Part shown: in pieces, positions 26,993-36,297 of the stretch | How positions within the stretch are numbered: the stretch's first letter is position 1 | Layout: each line of letters opens with the position of its first letter | Assembly: GCF_000952155.1 (NCBI RefSeq) | Contig: NZ_JYON01000007.1 | Coordinates: 1-64,000 of the forward strand | Source of the DNA: Aliterella atlantica CENA595 | GTDB lineage: Bacteria > Cyanobacteriota > Cyanobacteriia > Cyanobacteriales > Chroococcidiopsidaceae | Length of the DNA stretch: 64,000 bases | Reading direction: 5' to 3' | The notes under the pieces: model-generated | Seen by the model: only the letters and a program-made list of their open reading frames with translations | Database searches by the model: none | Told to the model about the DNA's origin: nothing | Made by a program: the position numbers and the translations under genes

Positions 26993-29788
26993 CTATGGTA
27001 GGTTGTTAGAGGCAAATATTTCTTCTAAACTCAAGTGGTATGTAGCTGCTTCTAGGTCGGATGCATCGGGAATGATGTAATCTGAGCAAAGTTGTGCAGT
27101 CGGTAGGGGCATTGGTTTAGCGATACCGTAGCCTTGGGCGTAATCTACTCCTAATGCGCGGAGTTTGTCTAGAATTGCCTCGTTTTCTACAAATTCGGCG
27201 ATCGTTTTGATGCCCATCACATGACCGACTGTGTTAATTGCTTCGGTCATGGCTAAATCTGTAGCATCGGTGAGAATGTCTTTGACGAAATTACCATCGA
27301 TTTTGAGATAATCTACAGGGAGATTTTTGAGATAACCAAACGATGACATCCCCGAACCAAAGTCGTCTAGAGCAAATGAACAGCCAAGACGCTTGAATTG
27401 TTGCATGAAATTAATTGCTTTAGTCAAATTAGTAATTGCTACAGTTTCGGTAATTTCAAAACAAAGTACCTGCGGTGGAATTTGATGCATTAATATTTGC
27501 TGATGCAGAAATTCAATAAATGAGTCGTCGTTGATACTTGCCCCAGAGAGGTTGATAGTATATAAGCATTCGTAGCGCTCTAGAGTAGAGCGCTGCCAAC
27601 TTTGCCGATAATGTGGAGCCTGGGTAGCAAACAACGTGCGAATTACCCAACGATCTATAACGTGCATGAGGTTATAGCGCTCCGCTGCGGGAATAAACGC
27701 CATTGGCGGTACGAGTTCGCCTTGCTCGTCGCGCAGCCTAAGTAAAACTTCGTAGTGTTCCCCACCTGGTGCATGAGGTGAGGTTGGTACTATTGATTGG
27801 TAATAAAGGCAAAAACGATTTTCTTCTAAAGCTCGATCGATCCGGGCAATCCACTGCATATCGCCTTGCTGCTGTGCTAGATTGCGATCGCTTGTTTGAT
27901 AGATATGTACCCGATTGCGCCCTTGGTTTTTAGCAGCGTAGCAAGCTACATCGGCGGCGCTCAAAATTTTGCTTAGGCTGCGATCGTCGTTTTCCATGCC
28001 AACTAAGCCAATGCTGACACCAATTCTAAAAGTTTTGTCTTCCCAGATAAAGCGGAAAGCTTCAATACTCTCGCGCAAAGCATTGGCAACAGATGCAGCT
28101 TGTTCTAAATTACAATCGTGTAGCAGCAGCCCAAATTCATCTCCACCCAAGCGGGCGAGAATATCAACGGAACGCACTTGCGCTTGCAGCAAAGCAGTTA
28201 CTTGGCGCAGGAGTTCGTCGCCAGCAATGTGTCCGCAGGTGTCGTTGACGACTTTAAATTGATCTAAATCTAAATAACACAAGCAATAGGAAGTATCAGA
28301 GAGTTTGGCGTTGTTTAATGCTTGTTCTAAATAGCGATCGAATTGTCTGCGATTGACAAGTCCAGTCAAAGCATCGTGGCTAGCTTGCCAAGCCAAACGC
28401 CGTTCGCTTTCTAATAGAGCCATTTCTGCTTGCTTGCGCTCGGTGATATCGCGCACTACATGACAAACAACTTTTCTGCCAGCATAAAAAATTATATTAA
28501 TGCTTACTTCTACATCAACGAGATTGCCATCTTTGCGGCGGTACTGATGAAAACCATGCAAACGATCTGCTTGAGCAAACATTTGCTCTAAGTTTTGGCT
28601 ATTTTCTAGTGCCACTACATCATTGAGGGTTAAGTTAAGTAGTTCTGTGCAACTGTAACCAATTAGTTGTATAAATGCTTGGTTTGCTTCGATAAAGTGT
28701 TTGGTTTGTGCATCTACCAAAAAAATACTTTCTGAAGCTTGCCCGACGACAATCCGATAACGGGCTTCGCTTTCTTGGCGCTTGTACTGAAAAATTATTA
28801 GTCGATCTAATAGCAGCAAGGTTATACTGCCAAATCCTATTGCTAGAAATAGCAGGGCAACACGCAGGTAGTGCAGGTTGTTTTTGCCTTGCTGATAAAA
28901 TTGTCGCTCTTTTTCTACTCGTAATAGTAAGATAGGCTTGCCATAGATATCCTTGAGCCAAGTGTATGCGGCTATTTTTTGTTGGTTGAGCGATCGCACG
29001 ACTATCGGCTGTTGCTCGGACAAACTAGAACGCGCCGCTTGAAAATCTGGCGGTATTGTTTTAGAGTTAGCTGCATATACGCTAGGCAACCCTTCAGTAG
29101 TATCGGCAAGACTTTTAGCTATTTGAGTAGTTTTTACGTAGCGTCCAATAATGAAAGCCCCGCAACTAGGTCCTTGACCATCATCATGCACAATTGGCAA
29201 GGAAGCGATTAACATTAACCCTTCTGGTAACAATAAAAAGCCAGTTACCTCTTGATTAGAGTTAGGTTGCTGTAAAAGCAAATCATTAGTATGGATGTGT
29301 TGTTTGAGCGATTGAGGAATCGAGATAAATTTTTTATTATGTTCGCCACCCGCTTGAGCAAAGACTACTCGACCGCTTTTATGTACTAATGCTATTAGGT
29401 TAAGTTTCCAACTAGATAATATTTGTGGGTTGAAGTTGTTCGCGATATAGTCTTTGTTTGGCTGCTCAATGAAATTATGAGTCTCGTCCCACTTAGACCA
29501 TACGAGGTTTGTGTAATAAATATCAGTTCCACTTTTAGCGTACTGTTGCACAGCCTCATTAACACTTTGACGGGCGCTGTGTTCCTCAGCAACTTTGACG
29601 TTACTTAATAAAAGATTTGACGATACTGTATATAGCGCTCCTAGCAAGCTAGCTAGGGTAACAGTGACCGCTAGAAAGGCTGCACTGCGTAGCTTGACTG
29701 TCTCGCTTTTACTCAGCCCTGTTTTGAGGTTTGATATGGTGGAGCAAAGATTAATTTTAGGGCGAAATGATTGAATCTTATTGTACAC
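26993..29788 (-). CDS. CHASE4-PAS-GGDEF-EAL cyclic-di-GMP signalling protein
   Basis: A 931-residue membrane protein. It has a TM helix near 35-55, a CHASE4-like periplasmic sensor (VWSKWDETHNFI), a second TM near 308-330, then PAS (about 340-455), GGDEF and EAL domains. The cyclase site is intact (LARLGGDEFGLLLHD). The EAL motif reads EVLLRL, with downstream metal and catalytic residues present (NLSGASIND, FEITETVAI, LDDFGSGMSS, LKIDG, AEFVE, YAQGYG). It could both make and degrade c-di-GMP; the balance cannot be predicted. The start is GTG. It is monocistronic. Confidence 0.93.
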   Translation of the reverse strand: MYNKIQSFRPKINLCSTISNLKTGLSKSETVKLRSAAFLAVTVTLASLLGALYTVSSNLLLSNVKVAEEHSARQSVNEAVQQYAKSGTDIYYTNLVWSKWDETHNFIEQPNKDYIANNFNPQILSSWKLNLIALVHKSGRVVFAQAGGEHNKKFISIPQSLKQHIHTNDLLLQQPNSNQEVTGFLLLPEGLMLIASLPIVHDDGQGPSCGAFIIGRYVKTTQIAKSLADTTEGLPSVYAANSKTIPPDFQAARSSLSEQQPIVVRSLNQQKIAAYTWLKDIYGKPILLLRVEKERQFYQQGKNNLHYLRVALLFLAIGFGSITLLLLDRLIIFQYKRQESEARYRIVVGQASESIFLVDAQTKHFIEANQAFIQLIGYSCTELLNLTLNDVVALENSQNLEQMFAQADRLHGFHQYRRKDGNLVDVEVSINIIFYAGRKVVCHVVRDITERKQAEMALLESERRLAWQASHDALTGLVNRRQFDRYLEQALNNAKLSDTSYCLCYLDLDQFKVVNDTCGHIAGDELLRQVTALLQAQVRSVDILARLGGDEFGLLLHDCNLEQAASVANALRESIEAFRFIWEDKTFRIGVSIGLVGMENDDRSLSKILSAADVACYAAKNQGRNRVHIYQTSDRNLAQQQGDMQWIARIDRALEENRFCLYYQSIVPTSPHAPGGEHYEVLLRLRDEQGELVPPMAFIPAAERYNLMHVIDRWVIRTLFATQAPHYRQSWQRSTLERYECLYTINLSGASINDDSFIEFLHQQILMHQIPPQVLCFEITETVAITNLTKAINFMQQFKRLGCSFALDDFGSGMSSFGYLKNLPVDYLKIDGNFVKDILTDATDLAMTEAINTVGHVMGIKTIAEFVENEAILDKLRALGVDYAQGYGIAKPMPLPTAQLCSDYIIPDASDLEAATYHLSLEEIFASNNLP

Positions 29789-30295
29789 AGTGCCAGTTTA
29801 ATTGGTAGCAGTCAACTTGAGGGCGATCGCCAGATTTTACTTCGGGGACTTTGCTAATTTCAGTTAGCTAACTACTAAAAATTAATCCATCCACGAATAA
29901 TCCTAATGTAGTTGCTCTCCTTCTGCTTTACGTATGTTGAAAACACTGAACGTTTTGTAAAATTTTTAAGCAATTGTTGTGAAGTTAGCTTCACAGAGCG
30001 ATTCTTTCAGAAGATTTTACTTCAGTCAATAGAGTATAAAATGCTACTCAACCTAAATGCAAAAAACAGTTTTTTTTAAGCAACAACAGTGTAAAAAGCA
30101 TAGGGATGTTTAAAAATTTTAGGGGGCTGAGTTTTTTAATTTGTAGTGTAAATAGAATTGCTGTTACTTGACATCAACCCAATTGCCGAAAAGAAATTGA
30201 TAGAATAACTTATTACGCCAGCGCGATCGGTATTTCAAGTCCAACGCCGAAAATTCCTAAATTTTGCAGCTTACAAGAGAGACACAAAAAATACT
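29789..30295. other. Intergenic region upstream of the LeuC-like gene
   Basis: About 507 bp between two divergent starts. It is AT-rich, with a TTGACA at 30168-30173 and a TAGAAT at 30201-30206; their 27-bp spacing is too long for a standard sigma-70 pair. No ORF or RNA gene is recognised. It presumably holds both promoters and a long leader for the LeuC-like gene. Confidence 0.4.
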
Positions 30296-31618
30296 ATGGG
30301 AATGACCCTAACTGAAAAAATTTTGGCTAAAGCTTCTGGTCAGTCTGTTGTAGAACCAGGACAGAATATTTGGGTTGATGTTGACTTATTAATGACTCAC
30401 GATGTTTGCGGTCCTGGTACTATCGGCGTATTCAAGCGCGAGTTTGGTGCTGATGCTAAGGTATGGGACTCGGAAAAGATCGTGTTAATTCCCGACCACT
30501 ATATTTTTACCGCAGACGAACGAGCTAACCGCAATGTCGATATCTTACGCGACTTTGCACGAGAGCAAGGCATCAAATACTTTTATGACATCACAGATAA
30601 AGGCAACTTCAAAGCTAATCCAGATTATAAAGGTGTTTGCCACATTGCTTTAGCCCAAGAAGGTCATACCCGTCCTGGGGAAGTATTGTTTGGGACTGAT
30701 TCGCATACTTGTAATGCTGGTGCTTTCGGTCAATTTGCGACGGGAATTGGCAATACCGATGCTGGTTTTATTATGGGTACGGGGAAACTACTGATTAAAG
30801 TTCCTGCAACTATGCGTTTTGTCCTGAATGGTGAAATGCCCGATTACCTGCTAGCTAAAGATTTAATTTTGCAGATTATTGGCGATATTGGCGTAGCAGG
30901 AGCAACTTATCGCACGATGGAATTTGCTGGCGACACCATTGAGCGCTTGACAATGGAAGAGAGAATGACGCTGTGCAATATGGCGATTGAAGCTGGCGGC
31001 AAAAATGGCACAATCGCTGCAGATAAGACGACATTTGATTATGTGCGATCGCGCAGCGATAAGCCTTTTGAGGCAGTTTATACTGATGCTGATGCCAAGT
31101 TTTATAGCGATATGTCCTACAATGTGGCTGAACTAGAGCCTGTAGTGGCTCAACCTCACTCACCAGATAATCGAGCTTTGGCGCGTGAATGTAGCGATGT
31201 CAAGATTGACCGCGTTTATATTGGTTCTTGTACGGGTGGTAAGACGACAGATTTTGTGAATGCAGCAAGAATTCTCAAAGGGCAAAAGGTGAAAGTACCT
31301 ACTTATTTAGTACCAGCAACGCAAAAGGTCTATGAGGATTTGTTTACTTATAAGTATGACGGACAAACTCTGTCAGAAATCTTTTTAGAATCTGGTTGCA
31401 TTGAACCTGCGGCTCCTTCTTGCGCGGCTTGTCTTGGCGGTCCCAAAGATACCTTTGGACGGATGAACAGCGCTGAGGTTTGTGTATCTACTACCAATCG
31501 TAATTTTCCTGGTCGGATGGGCGAGAAAACGGCACAGATTTATCTAGCTTCGCCTTATACAGCCGCAGCCTCGGCGTTGACTGGTTATGTTACCGACCCG
31601 CGCGAATTTATTGGATAA
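30296..31618 (+). CDS. leuC: 3-isopropylmalate dehydratase/homoaconitase large-subunit family protein
   Basis: A 440-residue aconitase-family protein. The substrate/4Fe-4S region has FGTDSHTCNAGAFGQFATG, IGSCTGGKTTDF and SCAACLGG, which provide the three cluster cysteines. The length fits the shorter LeuC2/HACN-type rather than the longer LeuC of enterobacteria. It would isomerise 2- to 3-isopropylmalate in leucine synthesis together with a small LeuD subunit, which is not nearby. A start at the second Met, two codons later, is possible. Homoaconitase-like specificity cannot be excluded. Confidence 0.83.
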   Translation: MGMTLTEKILAKASGQSVVEPGQNIWVDVDLLMTHDVCGPGTIGVFKREFGADAKVWDSEKIVLIPDHYIFTADERANRNVDILRDFAREQGIKYFYDITDKGNFKANPDYKGVCHIALAQEGHTRPGEVLFGTDSHTCNAGAFGQFATGIGNTDAGFIMGTGKLLIKVPATMRFVLNGEMPDYLLAKDLILQIIGDIGVAGATYRTMEFAGDTIERLTMEERMTLCNMAIEAGGKNGTIAADKTTFDYVRSRSDKPFEAVYTDADAKFYSDMSYNVAELEPVVAQPHSPDNRALARECSDVKIDRVYIGSCTGGKTTDFVNAARILKGQKVKVPTYLVPATQKVYEDLFTYKYDGQTLSEIFLESGCIEPAAPSCAACLGGPKDTFGRMNSAEVCVSTTNRNFPGRMGEKTAQIYLASPYTAAASALTGYVTDPREFIG

Positions 31619-31630
31619 ATGCCTAACGTT

Positions 31631-31659
31631 GTAGAGACGTTGCAGTGCAACGTCTCTAC
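31631..31659. repeat. 29-bp palindrome, GTAG/CTAC type
   Basis: Two perfect 14-base arms (GTAGAGACGTTGCA and its reverse complement) are separated by one base. It lies 12 bp after the leuC-like stop and may act as a transcription terminator or processing hairpin. No T run follows. Its length and terminal bases match the elements at 35121 and 40186. Confidence 0.85.
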
Positions 31660-31763
31660 ATTATGCGGGCTTCCCCATGACCAAAATAATTCGCGCATTA
31701 CGACGCTCGCGCCAGGAACAATGCACCTAGCTTGTTGTATTAGTGTCTATGTAATACCTCTTC

Positions 31764-31796
31764 AATTACGAATTACGAATTACGAATTACGAATTA
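31764..31796. repeat. Heptamer array, family B, intergenic copy
   Basis: Four AATTACG units plus AATTA. It lies in the 298-bp gap between the leuC-like gene and the Ser/Pro/Asn-rich gene. It is the only family B array here that does not touch a stop codon. Confidence 0.87.
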
Positions 31797-31916
31797 GAGT
31801 GAAGCGTTTGAGCTACATATTTCAGTATATGTCGCATCCTCCTTTAGATAGGTGGATGCAGGCTTGTACCGCTCTAGTCTGGAACCAGGAGAATGTAAAG
31901 AGACGCAAAGACAAAT

Positions 31917-33059
31917 ATGCAAAACTTAAAGTATTCTTTCGATCGCCTCAGCCAAAATCAAAAAATAGCTGGCTTGGCTGGAATTGTTGGAGTTGTTGCG
32001 ATTATCGGTGCGGCTGTAATTTCTCAACAGAAAAATCCTCGTTCTGCAACTATTAATCAAATACCTAGCAATAGGACTACCGTTGCACCTAGTCCTCTAA
32101 CCTCATCACCTTTACCTCCGCTCTCACCTTCTACAGGCTTAGATACTACAGTTGCACCTAGTCTTCCTAATGCACCTGGTAGCGCTCCACCTATTAATGG
32201 CGCACCTGGAACAACTACGGGCGGGAGTGCAATTGCTCCTAATGGTAGTACAGCTTCTCCTAGCCCTGGTACGGGTACAAATACTTCAGGAGGAACGACG
32301 ACAGGCGGGACTACTCCTAGCCCGCTAGCTACACCAGCAAGTCCTTTGCTTGTACCTGGGGGTAATGCTACTAATCGGAGTTTTGGTAGTCCTGGTGCTG
32401 TGACACCTCCAATTAGCCCAACAACACCTAGAGGTCCTACATCTACTCTGACGATTCCCAGTGGGTCAACCTCTACTGTGACAGCTCCAATTAGCCCGAC
32501 AACACCTAGAGGTTCTACATCTACCTTAACGACTCCAGCAAGTCCGATCGCACCACCGAGCGGTAATGCTACAACTACAAGCCCTGATGCGTCTGTATCA
32601 AGTCCTACGTTTGATAGTCGCAGTGGAACTTATACCAGTCCCAACGATGAGGTTTTCGATAGTCGCACTGGAACTTATAGACAGCGGACCGACGCTCCAA
32701 ATAGTTCTAGCGGTACATCTACAAACTCTAGTGGAGCTTTAAATAGCCCTGCTAATAGTTTTAATAGCCCTAGCGGAGCAGCCAATTATAACCGTCCTAA
32801 TGGAGCTTTAAATACTCCTAATAACACTCCCAACTTTGGCAGTTCTAACTTGAACCGTCCTAGCGGTGGTTCAAATAACAGTAGTTCTAGTAGCAGTCCA
32901 ATTTATGGTAGACCGAACGGGAGTTCTAACAATAGCTCTAGCTTTTATGGCAATCCTAACGGCAGTTCTACCAATTCCAACTCTAATTCGATTTATAGCA
33001 ACCCTAACGGCAATAGTAACTCTACTTCGCCTAATGGAACCTCAACCAACAGCAACTAA
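31917..33059 (+). CDS. Membrane-anchored Ser/Thr/Pro/Asn-rich low-complexity protein
   Basis: A 380-residue protein with a basic N-terminus, one hydrophobic helix (residues 17-36, IAGLAGIVGVVAIIGAAVIS) and then over 340 residues of low-complexity sequence. Three zones can be seen: Pro/Thr/Ser-rich with two copies of PISPTTPRG; a short zone with FDSRSGTY and FDSRTGTY; and an Asn/Ser-rich tail with repeated Y..PNGSS units. I recognise no domain. The layout suggests an anchored, extended periplasmic or surface protein that evolves by repeat expansion. The frame is open throughout with cyanobacterial codon use. Confidence 0.65.
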   Translation: MQNLKYSFDRLSQNQKIAGLAGIVGVVAIIGAAVISQQKNPRSATINQIPSNRTTVAPSPLTSSPLPPLSPSTGLDTTVAPSLPNAPGSAPPINGAPGTTTGGSAIAPNGSTASPSPGTGTNTSGGTTTGGTTPSPLATPASPLLVPGGNATNRSFGSPGAVTPPISPTTPRGPTSTLTIPSGSTSTVTAPISPTTPRGSTSTLTTPASPIAPPSGNATTTSPDASVSSPTFDSRSGTYTSPNDEVFDSRTGTYRQRTDAPNSSSGTSTNSSGALNSPANSFNSPSGAANYNRPNGALNTPNNTPNFGSSNLNRPSGGSNNSSSSSSPIYGRPNGSSNNSSSFYGNPNGSSTNSNSNSIYSNPNGNSNSTSPNGTSTNSN

Positions 33060-33068
33060 TGAACTTGT

Positions 33069-34049
33069 TTAAGCAAGTTTTGGCGATCGCAAAAAAGCTT
33101 CGACTTCACTAGCTGTAGGTTGAGATGCGATCGCACCTGGTTTTAAAGTAGTCAACGCCCCAGCAGCATTAGCATAGTTGACTACTTGTTTTGCTGTGTC
33201 TGGGTTAGCGAGGCTGCTTATGCCTAACTGGCATAGTTGATGTACGAAACCTGCAACAAAACTATCGCCTGCGCCTGTTGTATCTACAACTGGAATTGAA
33301 AAAGCAGGCAACTTACCTTCATTTTCAGACAAACAGTAACTACAGCCGCGATCGCCATCTGTAATTACTACTCCTTCTACTAAATCTAGGCGGTATGTAA
33401 TTGCGCCTGGATCGCTCGTGTCAAATAGCAGTTCTGCTTCTTCTTTAGATAGTTTGAGAAAATCTATTTTCTTGAACGCTGCTTGCATGATTTGCTTGAC
33501 ACTATCGAAGTCTTGCTGCCAAAATACAGGTCGCCAGTTCGCATCTAAAACTACTTTGACATCGTACTGCTCTGCTAGTTCTAAGGCACGATGTACGCCT
33601 TGACGGCTGTGGGGATAGGCAAGAGCGATTGTCCCTAGGACAAGGAAATCTGCAGTTGTAAATAGTTTCTCTGGGATTTGCGCCGCTTGCAACTGGGTAT
33701 CGGCAAAGTCGCTAGTATTTAAGTCGCCAAATCCAGCAAAAATGCGATCGCCTGTTTCTGTGCGTTCGACATAAATTTGCCTAGTAGGTGCGCTACAGCG
33801 CTGTACGCCTGTAATATCTACTGCTGCTGTTTGCAATACTTCGACTAATTGATTTCCAGCATCATCTTCGCCAACACAGCCAATAAATCCAGAACTCGTA
33901 CCTAATTTGGGTAAAGCACAGGCAACATTTGCTGGTGCGCCGCCTGGGTAAGGAGTCCAAGATTCAACTTGAGCGAGCGATCGCCCTTTTTGATCGGCTA
34001 GCAGATCGAATAAAATTTCACCGAGGCAAAGTACGCGGGGATTGCTCAT
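33069..34049 (-). CDS. PfkB-family carbohydrate kinase (fructokinase-like)
   Basis: A 326-residue ribokinase-fold sugar kinase. It has LCLGEILFDLLAD, PGGAPANVACALPKLG (sugar-binding) and the ATP/catalytic motif DTTGAGDSFVAGF containing the catalytic Asp. The best functional guess is fructokinase, phosphorylating fructose from sucrose breakdown. The ATG at 34049 (MSNPRVLCLGE) is chosen over in-frame Met codons up to 34070. It is monocistronic and convergent with the low-complexity gene (9-bp gap). Confidence 0.9.
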   Translation of the reverse strand: MSNPRVLCLGEILFDLLADQKGRSLAQVESWTPYPGGAPANVACALPKLGTSSGFIGCVGEDDAGNQLVEVLQTAAVDITGVQRCSAPTRQIYVERTETGDRIFAGFGDLNTSDFADTQLQAAQIPEKLFTTADFLVLGTIALAYPHSRQGVHRALELAEQYDVKVVLDANWRPVFWQQDFDSVKQIMQAAFKKIDFLKLSKEEAELLFDTSDPGAITYRLDLVEGVVITDGDRGCSYCLSENEGKLPAFSIPVVDTTGAGDSFVAGFVHQLCQLGISSLANPDTAKQVVNYANAAGALTTLKPGAIASQPTASEVEAFLRSPKLA

Positions 34050-34174
34050 GATCGGCATTCCAGATAGCACAGCAGAACACAGCTATTATCTGACGAATCC
34101 GCCCTCATTTACTACCAAAACTCCCAACTACTCTTAATCAACTCAAAACTCACTGGCTCAAACCTCAAACTTAT

Positions 34175-34280
34175 TAAACTTCGTGCAAAAGTAGGCAATG
34201 CTCTGTAGATTGGCAATCCTATGTTTTTCTCCCGAACTCTTCATTATATCCCTTGTCTGTTGAATTATGCAAGAGGTCTA
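34175..34280. repeat. MITE-like element, copy B
   Basis: A second, diverged copy of the element at 6713-6830. Ends are TAAACTTCGTGCAAAAG and, on the minus strand, TAGACCTCTTGCATAAT (12 of 17 match). The internal GTAGGCAATGCTCTGTAGAT stretch is shared. The right-end TAG is also the stop codon of the DUF4168 gene. Confidence 0.6.
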
Positions 34281-34718
34281 TTGTCTAGCTTCCTGTAATT
34301 GCATCGCTACTCGTTCGCCAAATTCTGGATCTACGTTAGCAAGTCCTAGCAACTGTAAATATTCTTGCTTGGTTAAACCTGATTGAGTAATGATGGCTGA
34401 TGCTTTTGCTTCTACATCTTGCTCTATTCTCAGCGATTCTAATTCGGTTTCCGCTGCTTGTAGTTCTCCTTGGCGTTGCGATATTAGTTGCCAAACTTGC
34501 AAATAGGCTTGAACAAACTTATTTACTTTCTCCGCTGGAATTGTCGTTGTATCTAGTAACGGGCGTGTCTGAACTGGCGCTGGAGCATTGTTCTCAACTT
34601 TTTTAGCAGCACTGTTATCTAAGGCAAAACACCAATCTTGAGGCAAATATAGCAGTAGCAGCCAGGTAAAAATTAATACTAAGATTTTTTGCTTAATTAG
34701 GTTAGGAAACATAGTCAC
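34278..34718 (-). CDS. DUF4168 secreted protein
   Basis: A 146-residue protein with an N-terminal signal (KILVLIFTWLLLLYLPQDWCFA) and a DUF4168 domain: VNKFVQAYLQVWQLI, a coiled, acidic helix, then GLTKQEYLQLLGLANVDPEFGERV. It is probably periplasmic. The function of the family is unknown. The stop codon coincides with the end of a MITE-like element, so the C-terminus may have been trimmed. Confidence 0.85.
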   Translation of the reverse strand: MTMFPNLIKQKILVLIFTWLLLLYLPQDWCFALDNSAAKKVENNAPAPVQTRPLLDTTTIPAEKVNKFVQAYLQVWQLISQRQGELQAAETELESLRIEQDVEAKASAIITQSGLTKQEYLQLLGLANVDPEFGERVAMQLQEARQ

Positions 34719-34839
34719 AATAAAAAAAAACTAAAAAATTGCCTGAAGATTGCCTCAACCGCAAAGTCTGACTCTACAAGCATCCTCTAGAATTAAAGAA
34801 GAAGTCTAAGTAAATATACTAAAAGGATAAAAATAAGTC

Positions 34840-35115
34840 ATGGCTAGTACAGAATCGCCTACGCCTGCTTCTCTTTCCGAGCGAGAAATGCAAATTATCG
34901 ATCTAGTAGCTGCTGGCTTAACTAACCAGGAGATAGCTGAAAAGCTAGAAATTAGCAAGCGTACTGTTGACAATCACATTAGTAACATTTTGACCAAAAC
35001 AGAGACAGATAACCGCGTGTCTCTTGTGCGTTGGGCGTTGCAGTGGGGTAAAGTCTGCTTAAATGATGTCAATTGTTGCACTTTGCCAATTCATAGCGAT
35101 CGCATAATTTCTTAG
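34840..35115 (+). CDS. pedR: PedR-like LuxR-type redox-responsive regulator
   Basis: A 91-residue protein consisting of one LuxR/GerE helix-turn-helix (LSEREMQIIDLVAAGLTNQE, then EISKRTVDNHISNILTKT). The C-terminal segment WALQWGKVCLNDVNCCTLP contains Cys73, Cys79 and Cys80. In Synechocystis PedR (Ssl0564), a regulator of photosynthetic electron transport-dependent genes, Cys80 is the reported thioredoxin-responsive residue; the identical position here supports the assignment. There is no receiver domain. It is monocistronic. Confidence 0.72.
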   Translation: MASTESPTPASLSEREMQIIDLVAAGLTNQEIAEKLEISKRTVDNHISNILTKTETDNRVSLVRWALQWGKVCLNDVNCCTLPIHSDRIIS

Positions 35116-35120
35116 TGAAT

Positions 35121-35149
35121 GTAGGGGTAATTGCAATAATTGCCTCTAC
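35121..35149. repeat. 29-bp imperfect palindrome, GTAG/CTAC type
   Basis: Begins GTAGGGGTAATTGC and ends ATAATTGCCTCTAC. Most mismatches between the arms are G:U pairs in RNA. It fills the gap between the convergent pedR-like and panB genes (stops at 35115 and 35151), where it may serve as a two-way terminator. Confidence 0.7.
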
Positions 35150-35150
35150 G

Positions 35151-35921
35151 CTAAGGAAATTTGCCTTCCCGTACATCTTGACTGTAGTTTTGCACTGCTT
35201 GCAAAATTGTGTCTTTCAAATTGGCGTAAGTTTTGGCAAAAGGTGGCAGTTTTTCCGAAAGACCGAGCAAATCGGATGTAACTAATACTTGTCCGTTGCA
35301 ATGCGGTCCTGCACCAATCCCAATTGTGGGAATCGTCAGTTTTTGGGTAATTTGCAATGCTAGTTGCGCTGGTATGTGTTCCAGAACGATCGCAAAAGCT
35401 CCAGCTTGTTCTAGAGCGATCGCTTCGAGCAAAATTCTTTCTCCAGTTTCCTCGGTTTTGCCTTGCTGGCGCAATCCTACTTGATGAATAGATTGCGGTG
35501 TCAATCCGACATGACCGAGTACGGGAATACCAGCTTGGACTAATTGGGCTACAGTTTGCACTATTGCTGGATAGCCACCCTCTAACTTCACTGCTTGAGC
35601 GCCTGTTTCCTTCAGTATTCGTCCTGCAGAGCGCATGGCTTGCTGTGGACTTTCTTGATAAGTCAAAAATGGTAAATCAACTACTACTAAAGCTCGTTTT
35701 ACACCTCTGCGTACTGCTTTAGCGTGGTGAATCATTTCTTCTAGGGTCACAGGTAGGGTATTTTCGTAGCCCAAAACTATTGCTAAAGTGTCTCCGACCA
35801 AGATTAGGTCTACCTCAGCAGCATCTAGCGATCGCGCTATGGCATAATCCCAAGCTGTCAGCGCCACAATTGGTCGCCCCTGTTGCTTCCATTGAGTTAG
35901 TTGTTGGGTAGTAATTGCCAT
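35151..35921 (-). CDS. panB: 3-methyl-2-oxobutanoate hydroxymethyltransferase
   Basis: A 256-residue enzyme that makes ketopantoate, the first committed step of pantothenate synthesis. Conserved blocks are [51 protein letters not shown] and [15 protein letters not shown], which include the Mg2+- and folate-binding residues. Length is typical. It is a lone leftward gene. panD is elsewhere in the window and panC is not seen. Confidence 0.97.
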   Translation of the reverse strand: MAITTQQLTQWKQQGRPIVALTAWDYAIARSLDAAEVDLILVGDTLAIVLGYENTLPVTLEEMIHHAKAVRRGVKRALVVVDLPFLTYQESPQQAMRSAGRILKETGAQAVKLEGGYPAIVQTVAQLVQAGIPVLGHVGLTPQSIHQVGLRQQGKTEETGERILLEAIALEQAGAFAIVLEHIPAQLALQITQKLTIPTIGIGAGPHCNGQVLVTSDLLGLSEKLPPFAKTYANLKDTILQAVQNYSQDVREGKFP

Positions 35922-36297
35922 AGCTGCTTAGAGTGAGATGGAGAGAGAGACAAGGAGAGGGGAAGATGGGGGAGACAAGGGAGATAAGAAAATTAACTTA
36001 CTTGCCTTCCTTGTCCCCTTGTCTCATAGCTTCATCATGCCAAAAATTCTGTCATACCACCTAAAGAGCGATCGCCCAACTGAAGTTTAGATTTGTTTTG
36101 GGATCGCACCTTGGTAATTTTGTCAATACATTGTTCGCCTAATACAATATAAATTTATAAAATGCAACAATGATAAAATATTTTTATAGTTTTGTTGAGT
36201 AAATTAAAATATTAACTTATTCAAATATTGATATGCTGTAAAACAGCTTGCAACTAACAACTTAAGTGGAAGCGACTGACTTCTTGAGAAGGAAAAT
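35922..36297. promoter_or_regulatory. Upstream region of the rbc operon
   Basis: 376 bp between panB and rbcL. The left part is purine-rich (repeated GGAGA/GACAAGG) and is followed by a partly complementary CCTTGTCCCCTTGTCTC at about 36009-36027, able to form a long hairpin. The right 180 bp are AT-rich and must carry the rbcL promoter. A TATGCT at 36231-36236 is a possible -10, not certain. Confidence 0.45.

Noticed and set aside
30168-30206. TTGACA and TAGAAT as a sigma-70 promoter for the LeuC-like gene
   Set aside because: The spacer is 27 bp, far from the usual 17.
31619-32056. Open frame of 145 codons on the plus strand across the leuC-like downstream gap
   Set aside because: It runs through a palindrome and a heptamer array and overlaps the better-supported anchored low-complexity gene in another frame.
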